From assembly GCA_030835135.1 (NCBI GenBank), contig JAUQWO010000077.1:1-64000 (forward strand): 64,000 nt of DNA. The letters are read 5' to 3'. Of the stretch, positions 9,498 to 17,973 are shown piece after piece (position 1 is the stretch's first letter; each line of letters begins with the position of its first letter). Below the pieces are notes generated by a model. That model was given only the letters and a program-made list of their open reading frames with translations, had not been told where the DNA came from and ran no database searches. A program made the position numbers and the translations under genes. This DNA comes from Bacteroidota bacterium (lineage in GTDB: Bacteria > Bacteroidota > Ignavibacteria > UBA10030 > UBA6906).

Positions 9498-9599
9498 ATG
9501 AACAAGAAAAGACGCAACGCGCAGAAGAAGCACCGCAAGGCCACCGAACGCACGAAGGCCAAGCGCAGAGCACAGATGGCCAACAAGAAGACCGCCTAG
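9498..9599 (+). CDS. 33-aa highly basic small protein
   Basis: The frame encodes only 33 residues, of which more than half are Lys or Arg (starting MNKKRRNAQKKHRK). It has everything a real gene needs: a good promoter at 9430-9458, AAGGGAAG 3-10 bases before the ATG, and a strong intrinsic terminator right after the stop. The composition resembles small ribosome-associated or nucleic-acid-binding proteins such as Thx. That role is inference. I know of no exact family name. Confidence 0.75.
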   Translation: MNKKRRNAQKKHRKATERTKAKRRAQMANKKTA

Positions 9600-9604
9600 C
9601 GAAC

Positions 9605-9636
9605 CCAAGGTGACTGAATGGTCACCTTTGGTTTTT
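9605..9636 (+). terminator. intrinsic terminator abutting the folP start
   Basis: CCAAGGTGAC (9605-9614), loop TGAATG, then GTCACCTTTGG (9621-9631, one bulged T), followed directly by TTTTT (9632-9636). The U tract ends at the base before the folP ATG (9637), so read-through here would control folP-cdaA expression. Confidence 0.8.
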
Positions 9637-10500
9637 ATGACCGGCACATCCTCCATCGTCCTCGGTGGACGTACATTCCCCCTCATCAAGACGTACGTCA
9701 TGGGGATCGTGAACGTCACCCCCGATTCGTTTTCCGACGGCGGTCTGTACGCAGAGACCGGCGAAGCGGTGGCGCACGCCCTGCGCCTCGTTGATGAGGG
9801 CGCGGATCTCCTGGACATCGGCGGGGAATCCAGCCGTCCGCGCGGACAGGCCTACGGCGAAGGGTCCCAGCCGGTATCGACCCTCGAAGAGATCCGCCGG
9901 GTCGTTCCCGTGATCGAAGCCCTCGCTCAGCAGACCGATGTGCCGCTCTCGGTGGATACGACAAAGAGCGAGGTCGCCGAAGCAGCATTGCAGGCAGGCG
10001 CAACGATCGTCAATGACATCAGTGGCTTCCGTTTGGACCCCGCGCTGCCGGGCGTGATCGCTCGGGCCAATGCGGCCGCGGTGGTCATGCACATGCGCGG
10101 CACCCCCCGGACGATGCAGCAGGATACGCATTATGACGATCTGTTCGGTGAGATCTTCGGATCACTCCGGCAGAGCGTGGAGGCAGGGCGGGCCGCGGGG
10201 ATCGACCGCATCATGGCGGACCCGGGCATCGGGTTCGGGAAGGATGCGCGCGGGAATCTCCGCCTGCTCGGGGGGATCGACCGGTTCCATGAACTCGGCT
10301 GCCCGCTGCTCGTCGGACCATCACGCAAGGCGTTCATCGGGAACATCCTCGGCACCGCGGTGGGTGACCGTGTCGAAGGGACCATTGCAGCGTGCGTGCT
10401 CGCCGCGGCACGGGGCGTCCGGTTCTTCCGCGTGCACGATGTGCGCGCCGTGCGGCGTGCGCTCTCCGTTGCCGATGCCATTCTTAGCTCACGGGAGTAG
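9637..10500 (+). CDS. folP: dihydropteroate synthase
   Basis: A 287-aa TIM-barrel enzyme of folate synthesis that joins pABA to the pterin pyrophosphate. Both family signatures are present: MGIVNVTPDSFSDGG and DLLDIGGESSRPRG. Also seen are SVDTTKSEVAEAAL, NDISGF, and the C-terminal RVHDVRAVRRAL. ATG 9637 is the most likely start, but it directly follows the U tract of a terminator and has no ribosome site; a GTG at 9610 lies inside that hairpin. It is followed after three bases by cdaA, an order common in Bacteroidetes/Chlorobi-type genomes. Confidence 0.95.
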   Translation: MTGTSSIVLGGRTFPLIKTYVMGIVNVTPDSFSDGGLYAETGEAVAHALRLVDEGADLLDIGGESSRPRGQAYGEGSQPVSTLEEIRRVVPVIEALAQQTDVPLSVDTTKSEVAEAALQAGATIVNDISGFRLDPALPGVIARANAAAVVMHMRGTPRTMQQDTHYDDLFGEIFGSLRQSVEAGRAAGIDRIMADPGIGFGKDARGNLRLLGGIDRFHELGCPLLVGPSRKAFIGNILGTAVGDRVEGTIAACVLAAARGVRFFRVHDVRAVRRALSVADAILSSRE

Positions 10501-10503
10501 AGC

Positions 10504-11325
10504 ATGGAGCTCTTCCACATAGGATTTCTGAGCGTCACGCTCGTGGATCTCCTCGACATCGCGCTCGTGTCCTTCATCTTCTACCGGTTGTACCTTGCGA
10601 TGCAGGGGACCATCGCGATCCAGATCTTCGCCGGTCTTGTCCTCGTCCTCGGTTTCTCCTTCCTGGCCCAGGCCCTCGACCTGAAGGCCATGAGTTCGAT
10701 CCTCCGGACCATCACGGACATCTGGGTCGTTGCGTTCATTATCCTGTTCCAGCCCGAACTCCGCCGGCTGCTCGTCCTTGTGGGACGCAGTCCGGTGATC
10801 CGGTTGTTCCTCAAGATGGACGTGGATGAATCCATCGATGAGGTCGTCGGGGCAGTGTCCGAACTCTCGCGCAAGAAATTCGGCGCGCTCATCGTGTTCG
10901 TCCGGGCGACTGGCATCCGCATGCATGTGGAGACCGGCACGAAGCTGGAGGCGCTCGTGAGCCGGACCTTGTTGCTCTCCGTCTTCCATCCCCGGTCACC
11001 GCTGCATGACGGCGCGGTCATCATCAAGGACCGGTTGATCGAGGCCGCACGCTGCACGTTGCCGCTCTCGAACCTGACCACCTGGCAGGGGGTGCTCCTC
11101 GGCACGCGGCACCGTGCAGGGCTGGGGATCTCCGAACAGGCGGATGTCATCGTGGTGATCGTTTCCGAAGAGACCGGGATCATCTCGATCGCGGAGAATG
11201 GCACGCTCTACAGGGAGATCCCCGTGAGCGGACTCCGCAAAGAACTCAAGTCCCGGCTCAGCGTGGAAGGCGAACGCTCGCTTTCTTCCGTCTGGCGCAC
11301 CGTGCGCACGAGCGGGTGGACCTGA
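10504..11325 (+). CDS. cdaA: diadenylate cyclase, CdaA type
   Basis: A 273-aa membrane-anchored enzyme that makes c-di-AMP from two ATP. There are three N-terminal membrane segments (about residues 10-85), then the DAC domain with its two catalytic motifs: DGA (169-171, in SPLHDGAVII) and RHR (202-204, in LGTRHRAGLG). The product usually controls potassium and osmolyte transport. It is linked to folP by a 3-base gap and overlaps the next gene. Confidence 0.94.
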   Translation: MELFHIGFLSVTLVDLLDIALVSFIFYRLYLAMQGTIAIQIFAGLVLVLGFSFLAQALDLKAMSSILRTITDIWVVAFIILFQPELRRLLVLVGRSPVIRLFLKMDVDESIDEVVGAVSELSRKKFGALIVFVRATGIRMHVETGTKLEALVSRTLLLSVFHPRSPLHDGAVIIKDRLIEAARCTLPLSNLTTWQGVLLGTRHRAGLGISEQADVIVVIVSEETGIISIAENGTLYREIPVSGLRKELKSRLSVEGERSLSSVWRTVRTSGWT

Positions 11326-11978
11326 TGACGGTGCGCAGACACGACGAAGAGTGCGCCGAAATGCTGGCCATCATCACAGCACGGGGGATCACCGACCAGC
11401 GCGTGATCTCTGCCATGCGTGCCGTGCCGCGCCACGCGTTCGTGCCGGAAGCGTTCGTCGGCCGCGCGTATGACGATACCGCGCTGCCGATCGGTGACGG
11501 GCAGACCATCTCGCAACCGTACACCGTGGCGTTCATGACCCAGGCGCTCGGGGTGAAAGAAGGGGACAAGGTGCTGGAGATCGGGACCGGTTCAGGCTAT
11601 CAGGCGGCGGTGCTGGCGACCATGGGTGTGCGGGTCTTCAGCATCGAGCGGAACCACGGACTCCTGACACGTGCCCGGAAGGTGCTGGATCAGCAGCGTC
11701 TCCGCGTCGCGACACGTGTTGGCGATGGCACGGTGGGGTGGAACGAACATGCGCCGTACAACGGCATTATCGTCACAGCGGCCGCGCCGGATATCCCGGA
11801 GCCGCTCTTGAAGCAATTGGCCGATGGCGGCCATCTCGTGATCCCCGTGGGGGAGATGGAGATGCAGTCGATCGTCATCTGCACGCGCCGGGGGGACGAC
11901 TACCTGAAGCGCGAGGAGCACGGGTTCAAGTTCGTGCCGCTCATTGGCAAGATCGGCTGGTCGGGTAAGACCAACTGA
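11325..11978 (+). CDS. pcm: protein-L-isoaspartate O-methyltransferase
   Basis: A 217-aa SAM enzyme that repairs isoaspartyl damage in proteins. Motifs are the substrate-binding TALPIGDGQTISQPYTVAFM and the SAM motif VLEIGTGSGYQAAVLA. ATG 11325 shares its first base with the cdaA stop; a GTG at 11316 is an alternative start. The folP-cdaA-pcm-miaA genes look like one transcription unit. Confidence 0.94.
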   Translation: MTVRRHDEECAEMLAIITARGITDQRVISAMRAVPRHAFVPEAFVGRAYDDTALPIGDGQTISQPYTVAFMTQALGVKEGDKVLEIGTGSGYQAAVLATMGVRVFSIERNHGLLTRARKVLDQQRLRVATRVGDGTVGWNEHAPYNGIIVTAAAPDIPEPLLKQLADGGHLVIPVGEMEMQSIVICTRRGDDYLKREEHGFKFVPLIGKIGWSGKTN

Positions 11979-11979
11979 G

Positions 11980-12936
11980 ATGGCGTCTCTGACGATCGGC
12001 GGCAGGAATGCGATCATCGTGCTGGTCGGTGCGACCGCGACGGGCAAGACCGCGGTGTCGCTGCCGCTTGCGCGGATGATGGATGCCGAGATCATCTCGG
12101 CGGATTCGCGGCAGGTATACAGGTTCATGGATATCGGGACGGCAAAGCCCACGAAGGAAGAACGGGCGGCCGTCCCGCATCATTTTGTGGACATCCGGGA
12201 TCCCGATGAGGAGTACAACGCGGGGATCTTCGGTGATGAAGCGCGCGCGGCAGTAGGGGACATCATGGCGCGGGGGAAGACCGTGATCGTCGTTGGCGGG
12301 TCCGGCCTGTATGTGCAGTCGCTGGTCGACGGGTTTTTCGACGGCCCTCCGGCCGACCCGGAATTCCGCGAGCGGGCAGAAGAGCGGCTTGCGCGCGAGG
12401 GGCTTGGCGTCCTGCTGGAGGAACTCGGGCGTGTGGATCCCATCACGCGAGCGCGGATCGATGTCACCAAACCCCGCCGGGTGATACGGGCGCTGGAGGT
12501 GTTTCATGCCACCGGCAGTCCGATCAGCGCATTGCAGCTGGAGCGGAAGGTGGAGATCCCGTTCACCCCGCTGCTCTTCGGGCTCGGGGTGGAAAAGGGT
12601 GAGTTGTACCGGCGGATCGAGGAGCGGTGCGACCGGATGCTTGACGGCGGGTTGGAGGAAGAGGCCGCGGCGCTCGAGGCCCGGGGGTATGCGCCAGGGC
12701 TCAACGCGTTGAACACCGTGGGGTATGCGGAGGTCTTTGCCTGCCGCAGGGGTGAGATCCCTCGGGAGGAGATGGTCCGGCTCTTCAAACAGAACTCACG
12801 GAGGTACGCGAAGCGTCAGGGGACGTGGTTCAGGAAGGATGTGCGCGTGCAGTGGATCGATGCGGGCGGTGGCCGGAGTGCCGTCGCGATCGCGGACGAG
12901 ATCGTCGGACGTCTCAGGCGGGAAAATCGATCGTGA
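11980..12936 (+). CDS. miaA: tRNA dimethylallyltransferase
   Basis: A 318-aa enzyme that adds a dimethylallyl group to A37 of tRNAs reading UNN codons. Visible features are the P-loop GATATGKT (17-24), SADSRQVYRFMDIGTAKP, the GGSGLYVQSL segment, and the terminal KQNSRRYAKRQGTWFRKD. It starts one base after the pcm stop. Its 3' end overlaps the convergent kinase gene by 23 bases. Confidence 0.96.
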   Translation: MASLTIGGRNAIIVLVGATATGKTAVSLPLARMMDAEIISADSRQVYRFMDIGTAKPTKEERAAVPHHFVDIRDPDEEYNAGIFGDEARAAVGDIMARGKTVIVVGGSGLYVQSLVDGFFDGPPADPEFRERAEERLAREGLGVLLEELGRVDPITRARIDVTKPRRVIRALEVFHATGSPISALQLERKVEIPFTPLLFGLGVEKGELYRRIEERCDRMLDGGLEEEAAALEARGYAPGLNALNTVGYAEVFACRRGEIPREEMVRLFKQNSRRYAKRQGTWFRKDVRVQWIDAGGGRSAVAIADEIVGRLRRENRS

Positions 12937-14443
12937 ATGTCGTTCCGGGTCCCGACTGGATCGTGAGCTCCGCGCCGAGTTGTTTCGAAAGGCTTGCCAC
13001 CACCATCATCCCCATCGAGGAACTTTCGTCCGGGTTCACATTCGGAGGGAGGCCCATGCCGTCATCGGCGACCGTGAGGCGGAGGTGGCGCGTGTTGGTG
13101 TTGGCGAGGGTGATCGAGATCGTTCCCGCGCGTCCTGCGGGGAAGGCATGGACGAGCGCATTCGTGGCGAGTTCGTTGACGATCAGTCCGGCATAGATCG
13201 CCCGTTCGAATTCGAGCGTGACGTCGACCGAGTTCACGGTGATGGTGATATCCCGCCGGGGAGAAGAGCTCCGGAATTCTTCACCGAGGAGCGTGAGGTA
13301 CTCACCGAAATCCACGCGGGAGATGTCGGCGCGATAGGTCAGGCGTTCATGGATGCGGGCGGTCGCGATCACGCGGCTGCGGGCATCTTCGAGGAGGCGG
13401 ACGTCCTCCGGGTCGCGCACATACTCGGCCTGGACGCTCAGCAGGCTGGCGATGAGGTTGAGGTTGTTCTTCACGCGGTGATGGATCTCCCGGTGGAGGA
13501 GTTCCTTGTCGTGGAGGGCTGTTTCGAGGTCCTCGAGGGCCTGTTCGCGTTCGCCGAGGACGACCCCGAGAGCGAGCGTGGAGAGGGTGGAGACGGCGAG
13601 GAGCATTTGGAGGCCGAGGAGGTTCCGGTATTCGAAGACGCCTGCGCGCGCATATTCTCCATAGCCATTGATCGCGAGGGCATTTGCCATGATGGCGATG
13701 AGGAGATTGATCCAGGCAGCGCCGCGCATGCCGAACCGGGCCGGGGCCCACATGATGAGGGGGAGGATCAGGAACTCATCGACGCGTGACCAATTCAGCA
13801 GGCCGGTGAGGATGACCATGCTCCAGGCGATGGCGGCGAGGGTGAGGAGGATGGCTTCGGTGACACGTTTGCGTTTCTGCTGGAAGAACTGCCGGATGCG
13901 TTTGGTGTCCCACGTCAGGACCACTGGCGCGACGGTCATGGTGCCGAGGAGGTGGGAGCTGGCCCAGGATTTCCAGAGGGCATTGATGGATTCGTCGGGA
14001 TAGAAGCGGGACGCGACGATGCTGCCGAGAGTAGCGCCGAGGACGGTGGCGATGACGCCGCCGATGGCAGTGAACTCGAGGAGGTCCTGGAGCGAATCGA
14101 TCCGTGGGCGGGGCGTTCCGAGCGTTTGCATGAGATACGCCCCGACGAGGGCTTGCACGTGATGGACGGCCCAGAGCAAGAGTGTTGCGTCGGGTGGTGT
14201 TGGTTCCAGGAAGATGGAGATGATGATGGCCGGTGAGGTGGCGGCGAGGAACGCAGGCCACTCGCGGCGCGGGAAGATCAGGAGTGTACCGAGGAGGATG
14301 CCGATCGTCGGGCACAGGGCAGAGTGCACCGAACCCGGGAGCGGGGCGGTGCCGGACACCAGGGTCCCCCCGAGGAAGATGATGCCGAACAGAGTGAGAC
14401 GAGTTGTGAGGGGTTGCGACCGGAACGAGAACTGCGCCTTCAT
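12914..14443 (-). CDS. membrane sensor histidine kinase (MASE1-like, HisKA_2)
   Basis: A 509-aa kinase. Residues 15-295 hold about eight hydrophobic segments of the MASE1 type. A short coiled region (300-317) follows, then a HisKA_2 phosphoacceptor motif REIHHRVKNNLNLIASLL (the acceptor is His321 or His322), and an HATPase domain with N box NELATNALVHAF and G region DDGMGL. Kinases of this class sense signals through the membrane domain. No response regulator gene is adjacent. It converges on miaA with a 23-base overlap. Confidence 0.88.
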   Translation of the reverse strand: MKAQFSFRSQPLTTRLTLFGIIFLGGTLVSGTAPLPGSVHSALCPTIGILLGTLLIFPRREWPAFLAATSPAIIISIFLEPTPPDATLLLWAVHHVQALVGAYLMQTLGTPRPRIDSLQDLLEFTAIGGVIATVLGATLGSIVASRFYPDESINALWKSWASSHLLGTMTVAPVVLTWDTKRIRQFFQQKRKRVTEAILLTLAAIAWSMVILTGLLNWSRVDEFLILPLIMWAPARFGMRGAAWINLLIAIMANALAINGYGEYARAGVFEYRNLLGLQMLLAVSTLSTLALGVVLGEREQALEDLETALHDKELLHREIHHRVKNNLNLIASLLSVQAEYVRDPEDVRLLEDARSRVIATARIHERLTYRADISRVDFGEYLTLLGEEFRSSSPRRDITITVNSVDVTLEFERAIYAGLIVNELATNALVHAFPAGRAGTISITLANTNTRHLRLTVADDGMGLPPNVNPDESSSMGMMVVASLSKQLGAELTIQSGPGTTFTIDFPA

Positions 14444-14584
14444 CTTCGACCCTCCGATATGTCAATGTACTGCTGCATCGCGAAGAAAGCAACAGCTCTT
14501 GCATTCCTGACATGTTTTTCGTATGTTCATATATTCTCTTGAAATGCGGCAGACGTACTAGGGAGGATGCAGTAGGCGGTACAT

Positions 14585-14659
14585 CGGGGCGTAGCGCAGC
14601 CCGGCTAGCGCGCTTGGTTCGGGACCAAGAGGTCCCGGGTTCAAATCCCGGCGCCCCGA
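14585..14659 (+). tRNA. tRNA-Pro(CGG)
   Basis: A 75-nt cloverleaf: acceptor arms CGGGGCG (14585-14591) and CGCCCCG (14652-14658), anticodon stem CTTGG/CCAAG enclosing the loop TTCGGGA with anticodon CGG, T arm CCGGG-TTCAAAT-CCCGG, discriminator A, no encoded CCA. The 3' part of the gene, from the anticodon loop on, is repeated at 41116, marking it as the integration site of the element that follows. Confidence 0.95.
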
Positions 14660-14671
14660 CTCAAAAAGGCA
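14618..14671 (+). repeat. left attachment repeat (attL)
   Basis: This 54-bp sequence runs from the tRNA-Pro anticodon loop (TTCGGG) through the T arm, acceptor 3' strand and CTCAAAAAGGCA. It is identical to 41116-41169. The copy here completes the functional tRNA. Confidence 0.88.
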
Positions 14672-14693
14672 GTTTTGATCTGGCAAGATGGTT

Positions 14694-14714
14694 GACCGCC
14701 ACAAAATCGCCACA
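14694..14714 (+). repeat. left candidate arm-type integrase site
   Basis: A 21-bp stretch (CGCCACA, then AAAT, then CGCCACA, preceded by GAC) that is identical to 41011-41031 at the other end of the element, in the same orientation. Each copy contains two heptamers with an 11-bp period. It sits 22 bases inside the left att repeat, as expected for arm-type integrase binding sites. Confidence 0.55.
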
Positions 14715-14730
14715 AATCAGTTTCAGAAAG

Positions 14731-14763
14731 ATGCGCCCTTAGTCGCAGGGGCGCATTTTTTTT
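14731..14763 (+). terminator. intrinsic terminator downstream of tRNA-Pro
   Basis: ATGCGCCC (14731-14738) pairs with GGGCGCAT (14749-14756), followed by a run of eight or more T. It is element DNA, and it would terminate the tRNA transcript in the integrated state. Between here and the promoter at 14980 I see no gene. Confidence 0.75.
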
Positions 14764-14979
14764 TCTCCAGCGATTCTCTTCTCCGCGGCCATTCGGCCAC
14801 CTCCTCTCACGAGGTCAAGATTCCACCCAGCAGGGTCCGATAAGTACCAGAGGTTATATCGGAGATTGTCCCCATCCGAAGCTGGGATGTGGCGCGAACG
14901 GCACAAGTGTCTGTCGAAACAGCGCACTTCGTGAGTGCAGACCTGCCACTCCACGGGATTTGATACGCGCATCGAGGAC

Positions 14980-15009
14980 TTGCATTGATCTGTGGAAAAA
15001 TGGTATGAT
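14980..15009 (+). promoter_or_regulatory. candidate promoter for the DMT transporter
   Basis: TTGCAT (14980-14985), 18-base spacer, TATGAT (15004-15009), about 88 bases before the ATG at 15097. Confidence 0.4.
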
Positions 15010-15096
15010 GTCTGTAGCAGTCGCGGGGTCAACAATCAGGGAATCGTGCATTTTCGGGTCGGGGGCAAGTCCTGCCGCTCAGTTGGAACGAAGACT

Positions 15097-16161
15097 ATGA
15101 CGAGTCACCTTATTCCTCGGTTCACGAACAAAGGGGTCTTGGCAGCCCTCGGTGCCGCATTGCTGTTCGGTCTGAGCACGCCGTTCTCGAAGGTTCTCCT
15201 GGGCGATGTGTCCCCCTTTCTGCTCGCCGCCCTCCTGTACCTCGGGTCTGGAGCAGGGCTCAGCTTGACCTGGGCTTTGCGCCGGGCATGGACAACCGAC
15301 GATGCACGGTTAACGAGAAAGGACCTTCCATGGTTGGCAGGGGCCCTTTTCTTCGGTGGAATCCTGGGGCCAGTTCTCCTGCTCTTTGGATTGCAGAGCA
15401 CCTCTGGATCTATGGCGTCATTGCTTCTGAACATGGAGGCGGTCTTCACCGCGTCCATTGCATGGTTCGTGTTTCGCGAGAATTTTGATCGTCGGATCGC
15501 GATCGGGATGGGTGCGATTCTCGCAGGCGGAGTGATCCTCTCCTTCCCGGGAGGAGATAATTGGGCCACGTTTGGTTCCTTCTCGATCCTTGGTGCGTGT
15601 CTCTGTTGGGGCATTGACAATAATCTGTCCCAGAAGATCTCAGCGAGTGACCCACTGCAGATCGCAGCCATCAAAGGACTCGCCTCAGGATCGGTGAATC
15701 TGCTGATCGCGTGCGTTCTTGGAGCAATGTGGCCGTCGCCGGTGGTCGTGGGTGGATCGCTTGTTGTTGGATTATTGGGCTATGGCTTAAGCCTCACGTT
15801 TTTTGTGCTCGCGTTACGTCTCATCGGCACCGCCCGAACAAGTGCATATTTTTCTCTTTCGCCGTTCATCGGTGCCCTGGTGTCGCTCGTGCTCCTGCGG
15901 GAATCATTTACCGGATCGTTGTTGGTAGCGGGATTATTCATGTCCGTGGGAGTCTGGTTGCATCTGACTGAACGGCATGATCATGAGCATGCTCATGAGT
16001 ACATCGAACATGAGCATGCGCATGTGCACGATGAGCACCACGGGCATCCGCACGTGAGCCCCGCCGACGGTCAGGTTCAGCACAGTCATCGCCATGTCCA
16101 CCAGCCAACCATACATTCGCATCATCACTTCCCTGATATCCATCATCGCCATCGGCATTGA
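15097..16161 (+). CDS. EamA/DMT-family transporter with His-rich tail
   Basis: A 354-aa inner-membrane protein with ten predicted membrane segments arranged as two EamA repeats (about residues 10-135 and 145-285). It ends in an unusual 65-residue cytosolic tail packed with His, Asp and Glu (HDHEHAHEYIEHEHAHVHD and onward), which would bind divalent metal ions. Most DMT exporters lack such a tail. With the CzcCBA-type operon directly downstream, a metal export or metal-sensing role is likely. The substrate is unknown. ATG 15097 is the first start that gives the usual N terminus; its ribosome site is weak. Confidence 0.85.
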   Translation: MTSHLIPRFTNKGVLAALGAALLFGLSTPFSKVLLGDVSPFLLAALLYLGSGAGLSLTWALRRAWTTDDARLTRKDLPWLAGALFFGGILGPVLLLFGLQSTSGSMASLLLNMEAVFTASIAWFVFRENFDRRIAIGMGAILAGGVILSFPGGDNWATFGSFSILGACLCWGIDNNLSQKISASDPLQIAAIKGLASGSVNLLIACVLGAMWPSPVVVGGSLVVGLLGYGLSLTFFVLALRLIGTARTSAYFSLSPFIGALVSLVLLRESFTGSLLVAGLFMSVGVWLHLTERHDHEHAHEYIEHEHAHVHDEHHGHPHVSPADGQVQHSHRHVHQPTIHSHHHFPDIHHRHRH

Positions 16162-16212
16162 TGCGCACTCTTGGTTCTTTACCTCGGGAACTATTACGGT
16201 CCTGGTTGTTGT

Positions 16213-16241
16213 TTGACTTTCAGACAATAATTGCGTACAGT
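16213..16241 (+). promoter_or_regulatory. candidate promoter for the metal-efflux operon
   Basis: TTGACT (16213-16218) and TACAGT (16236-16241) with a 17-base spacer lie just before the small His-rich gene that leads into the efflux genes. Confidence 0.5.
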
Positions 16242-16258
16242 TCAACACTTTGCATTCA

Positions 16259-16684
16259 ATGACTACGACCTCCCGCCATATCATCCCCCTTATTCGGCAT
16301 GTTGCCGCAGTCGTGTATGTGTCGTTCTATCTCCTGGCGCCATTCTTCCATCAGCATGCGACCGATAGCCACCGGGACGAAGATCATTCTGTCCACTCCC
16401 ATTTTCTGGACGGGAAGCCCGCGAATGGAGGAGGTATCGAATGCTGCAGTGTCGCTCAGCAGGACGGCGATTTTGAGGCCACGTCAGGGAGCGAAATTCT
16501 TGTCATCACTCTGCCTTCCCGGGCGGCTGAAGCTCTAGATGACGCGGTCCCAGTGAGTGCGTTCGTTCCTGATGACCCGCTCCAAGAAACAGATATATCT
16601 CCATCGGTCTGCTGCACTCCCCCTGTCCAACGAAGGCTCGGATCAATCATGATCGCGGGCAATAGTTCTCCGCCAGTGGCGTAG
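16259..16684 (+). CDS. small His/Cys-containing membrane-anchored protein
   Basis: A 141-aa protein with one N-terminal hydrophobic segment (about 11-30, VAAVVYVSFYLLAPFF) followed by a likely periplasmic part rich in His (HQHATDSHRDEDHSVHSH) and two Cys-Cys pairs (ECCS, VCCTPP). It resembles the small metal-binding proteins that precede heavy-metal RND operons. It lies 55 bases before the outer-membrane gene. No family name is recognised; a periplasmic metal-binding or sensing role is inference. The start has only a weak ribosome site. Confidence 0.65.
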   Translation: MTTTSRHIIPLIRHVAAVVYVSFYLLAPFFHQHATDSHRDEDHSVHSHFLDGKPANGGGIECCSVAQQDGDFEATSGSEILVITLPSRAAEALDDAVPVSAFVPDDPLQETDISPSVCCTPPVQRRLGSIMIAGNSSPPVA

Positions 16685-16738
16685 ACCTCCCCCTTACGCT
16701 GCAAATCACCATTATTCTACGCACCTTCTGGAGCTACC

Positions 16739-17968
16739 GTGAGACAACAAAGTCTCCTTCTGGCTCTGCTTGTGCTGTTTGCTTGTTCGCTGCATGCACA
16801 AGAGAGCATGACACTGGATGCCGCCATCCGCAGTGCGCTGGAACGCCATCCCGATCTCAAGCGGCGGACCGCCGCAGTTCGAAGGGCGGAGGCTCTGGTT
16901 GGCGAGGCCGCCCGCCTGCCAAATCCCGTGTTTGAGTATTCCCGTGAAGATCTGAGCCTAAACCAGAACAGGATTGGCGAATGGATTGCCATGGGGTCGA
17001 TACCGTTGAATTTCCTCTGGGACCGCTGGACCGATATTGGCGCAAAACAAAAAGCCCTTGAAGCAGAACGGTTGATGCTTGAGCAGACGAAAAACGACGT
17101 CGTGCTTGAGGTCAGACAGGCGTATGTAAAGGCACATCTGTTCAGTGCCCTGACGCGGGAGCTCGACACTGCCCTCGTCATGCTGGATGGAGTTGCCTTC
17201 GCAGCCCGCCAACGGATGCAGGAAGGCGACATCTCGGAATATGAATACCAACGCGTGAGAATCGAGGTTAACAAACTCCGCGCGGAAGTTCGGGAGACCG
17301 AGATTGAACGTAACACGTACCTTACACGTTTGCGTCTGGCGAGCGGCCGTGACAGCAGCGACGGTCCGCGCACTGTCACGCTTCCCGAACTCCCCACGGC
17401 TATGCCGCATGAGGCCGATGCGTTCCAGACTGCCTTGCTTCAGCGGAGTGACGCACGAGCGCTTGGTCTATTGATTGAGAGCGAGAAAGAGTTCCTCTCG
17501 CATAACAGGTTGAAGGCTCTTCCATCCATCCAGCTTGGAGCTGGGTACAAGAGACAATCGGATGATTTCGCCGGGTCCGTTCTTCGGCTATCCATTGAGG
17601 TCCCGCTCTTTCGAAGAAACCAGAAAGAGATCGAGGTGACTGAGGCGGGCCTCGAAGCCCTGCAGGGAGAGCGGGAGTATCTTCTGAATCAGATCGCGGC
17701 CGAATTGCGCGATACCTATGCTCGCCTCCGCACCTATGGAAATCTTATGGACCTCCAGGAGGATCCCCGGCTGCACACGATCCTCGCTACGGCTGAGTAT
17801 TCCTATCGGCATGGAGAAACGTCTCTCGTGGAGTTCATCGACGGCCTTACGGCCTTCACCGAAGGAATGCGGCTTCAAACCGACATTGAAATCAAATACC
17901 GTGAGAGCGTGTTCACACTGGCACGCGTTCTCGGGATCCCATGGTCAGACGAACTTATAACGAGGTGA
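16739..17968 (+). CDS. outer-membrane efflux protein, CzcC/TolC type
   Basis: A 409-aa protein with a signal peptide (QQSLLLALLVLFACSLHAQ) and two OEP repeats typical of the trimeric outer-membrane channel of metal RND pumps. Long coiled coils are visible around residues 95-190 and 280-350. GTG 16739 is chosen because GGAG lies five bases before it. The adaptor gene begins five bases after its stop. It forms the exit duct for the pump encoded downstream. Confidence 0.87.
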   Translation: MRQQSLLLALLVLFACSLHAQESMTLDAAIRSALERHPDLKRRTAAVRRAEALVGEAARLPNPVFEYSREDLSLNQNRIGEWIAMGSIPLNFLWDRWTDIGAKQKALEAERLMLEQTKNDVVLEVRQAYVKAHLFSALTRELDTALVMLDGVAFAARQRMQEGDISEYEYQRVRIEVNKLRAEVRETEIERNTYLTRLRLASGRDSSDGPRTVTLPELPTAMPHEADAFQTALLQRSDARALGLLIESEKEFLSHNRLKALPSIQLGAGYKRQSDDFAGSVLRLSIEVPLFRRNQKEIEVTEAGLEALQGEREYLLNQIAAELRDTYARLRTYGNLMDLQEDPRLHTILATAEYSYRHGETSLVEFIDGLTAFTEGMRLQTDIEIKYRESVFTLARVLGIPWSDELITR

Positions 17969-17973
17969 CCCAT

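Noticed and set aside
12725..13789. Long plus-strand frame opposite the histidine kinase
   Set aside because: It is the shadow of a clear kinase gene on the other strand.
14512..14742. Open frame reading through tRNA-Pro
   Set aside because: It overlaps the tRNA and has no protein-like composition; only its end resembles the integrase C terminus because of the shared 21-bp repeat.
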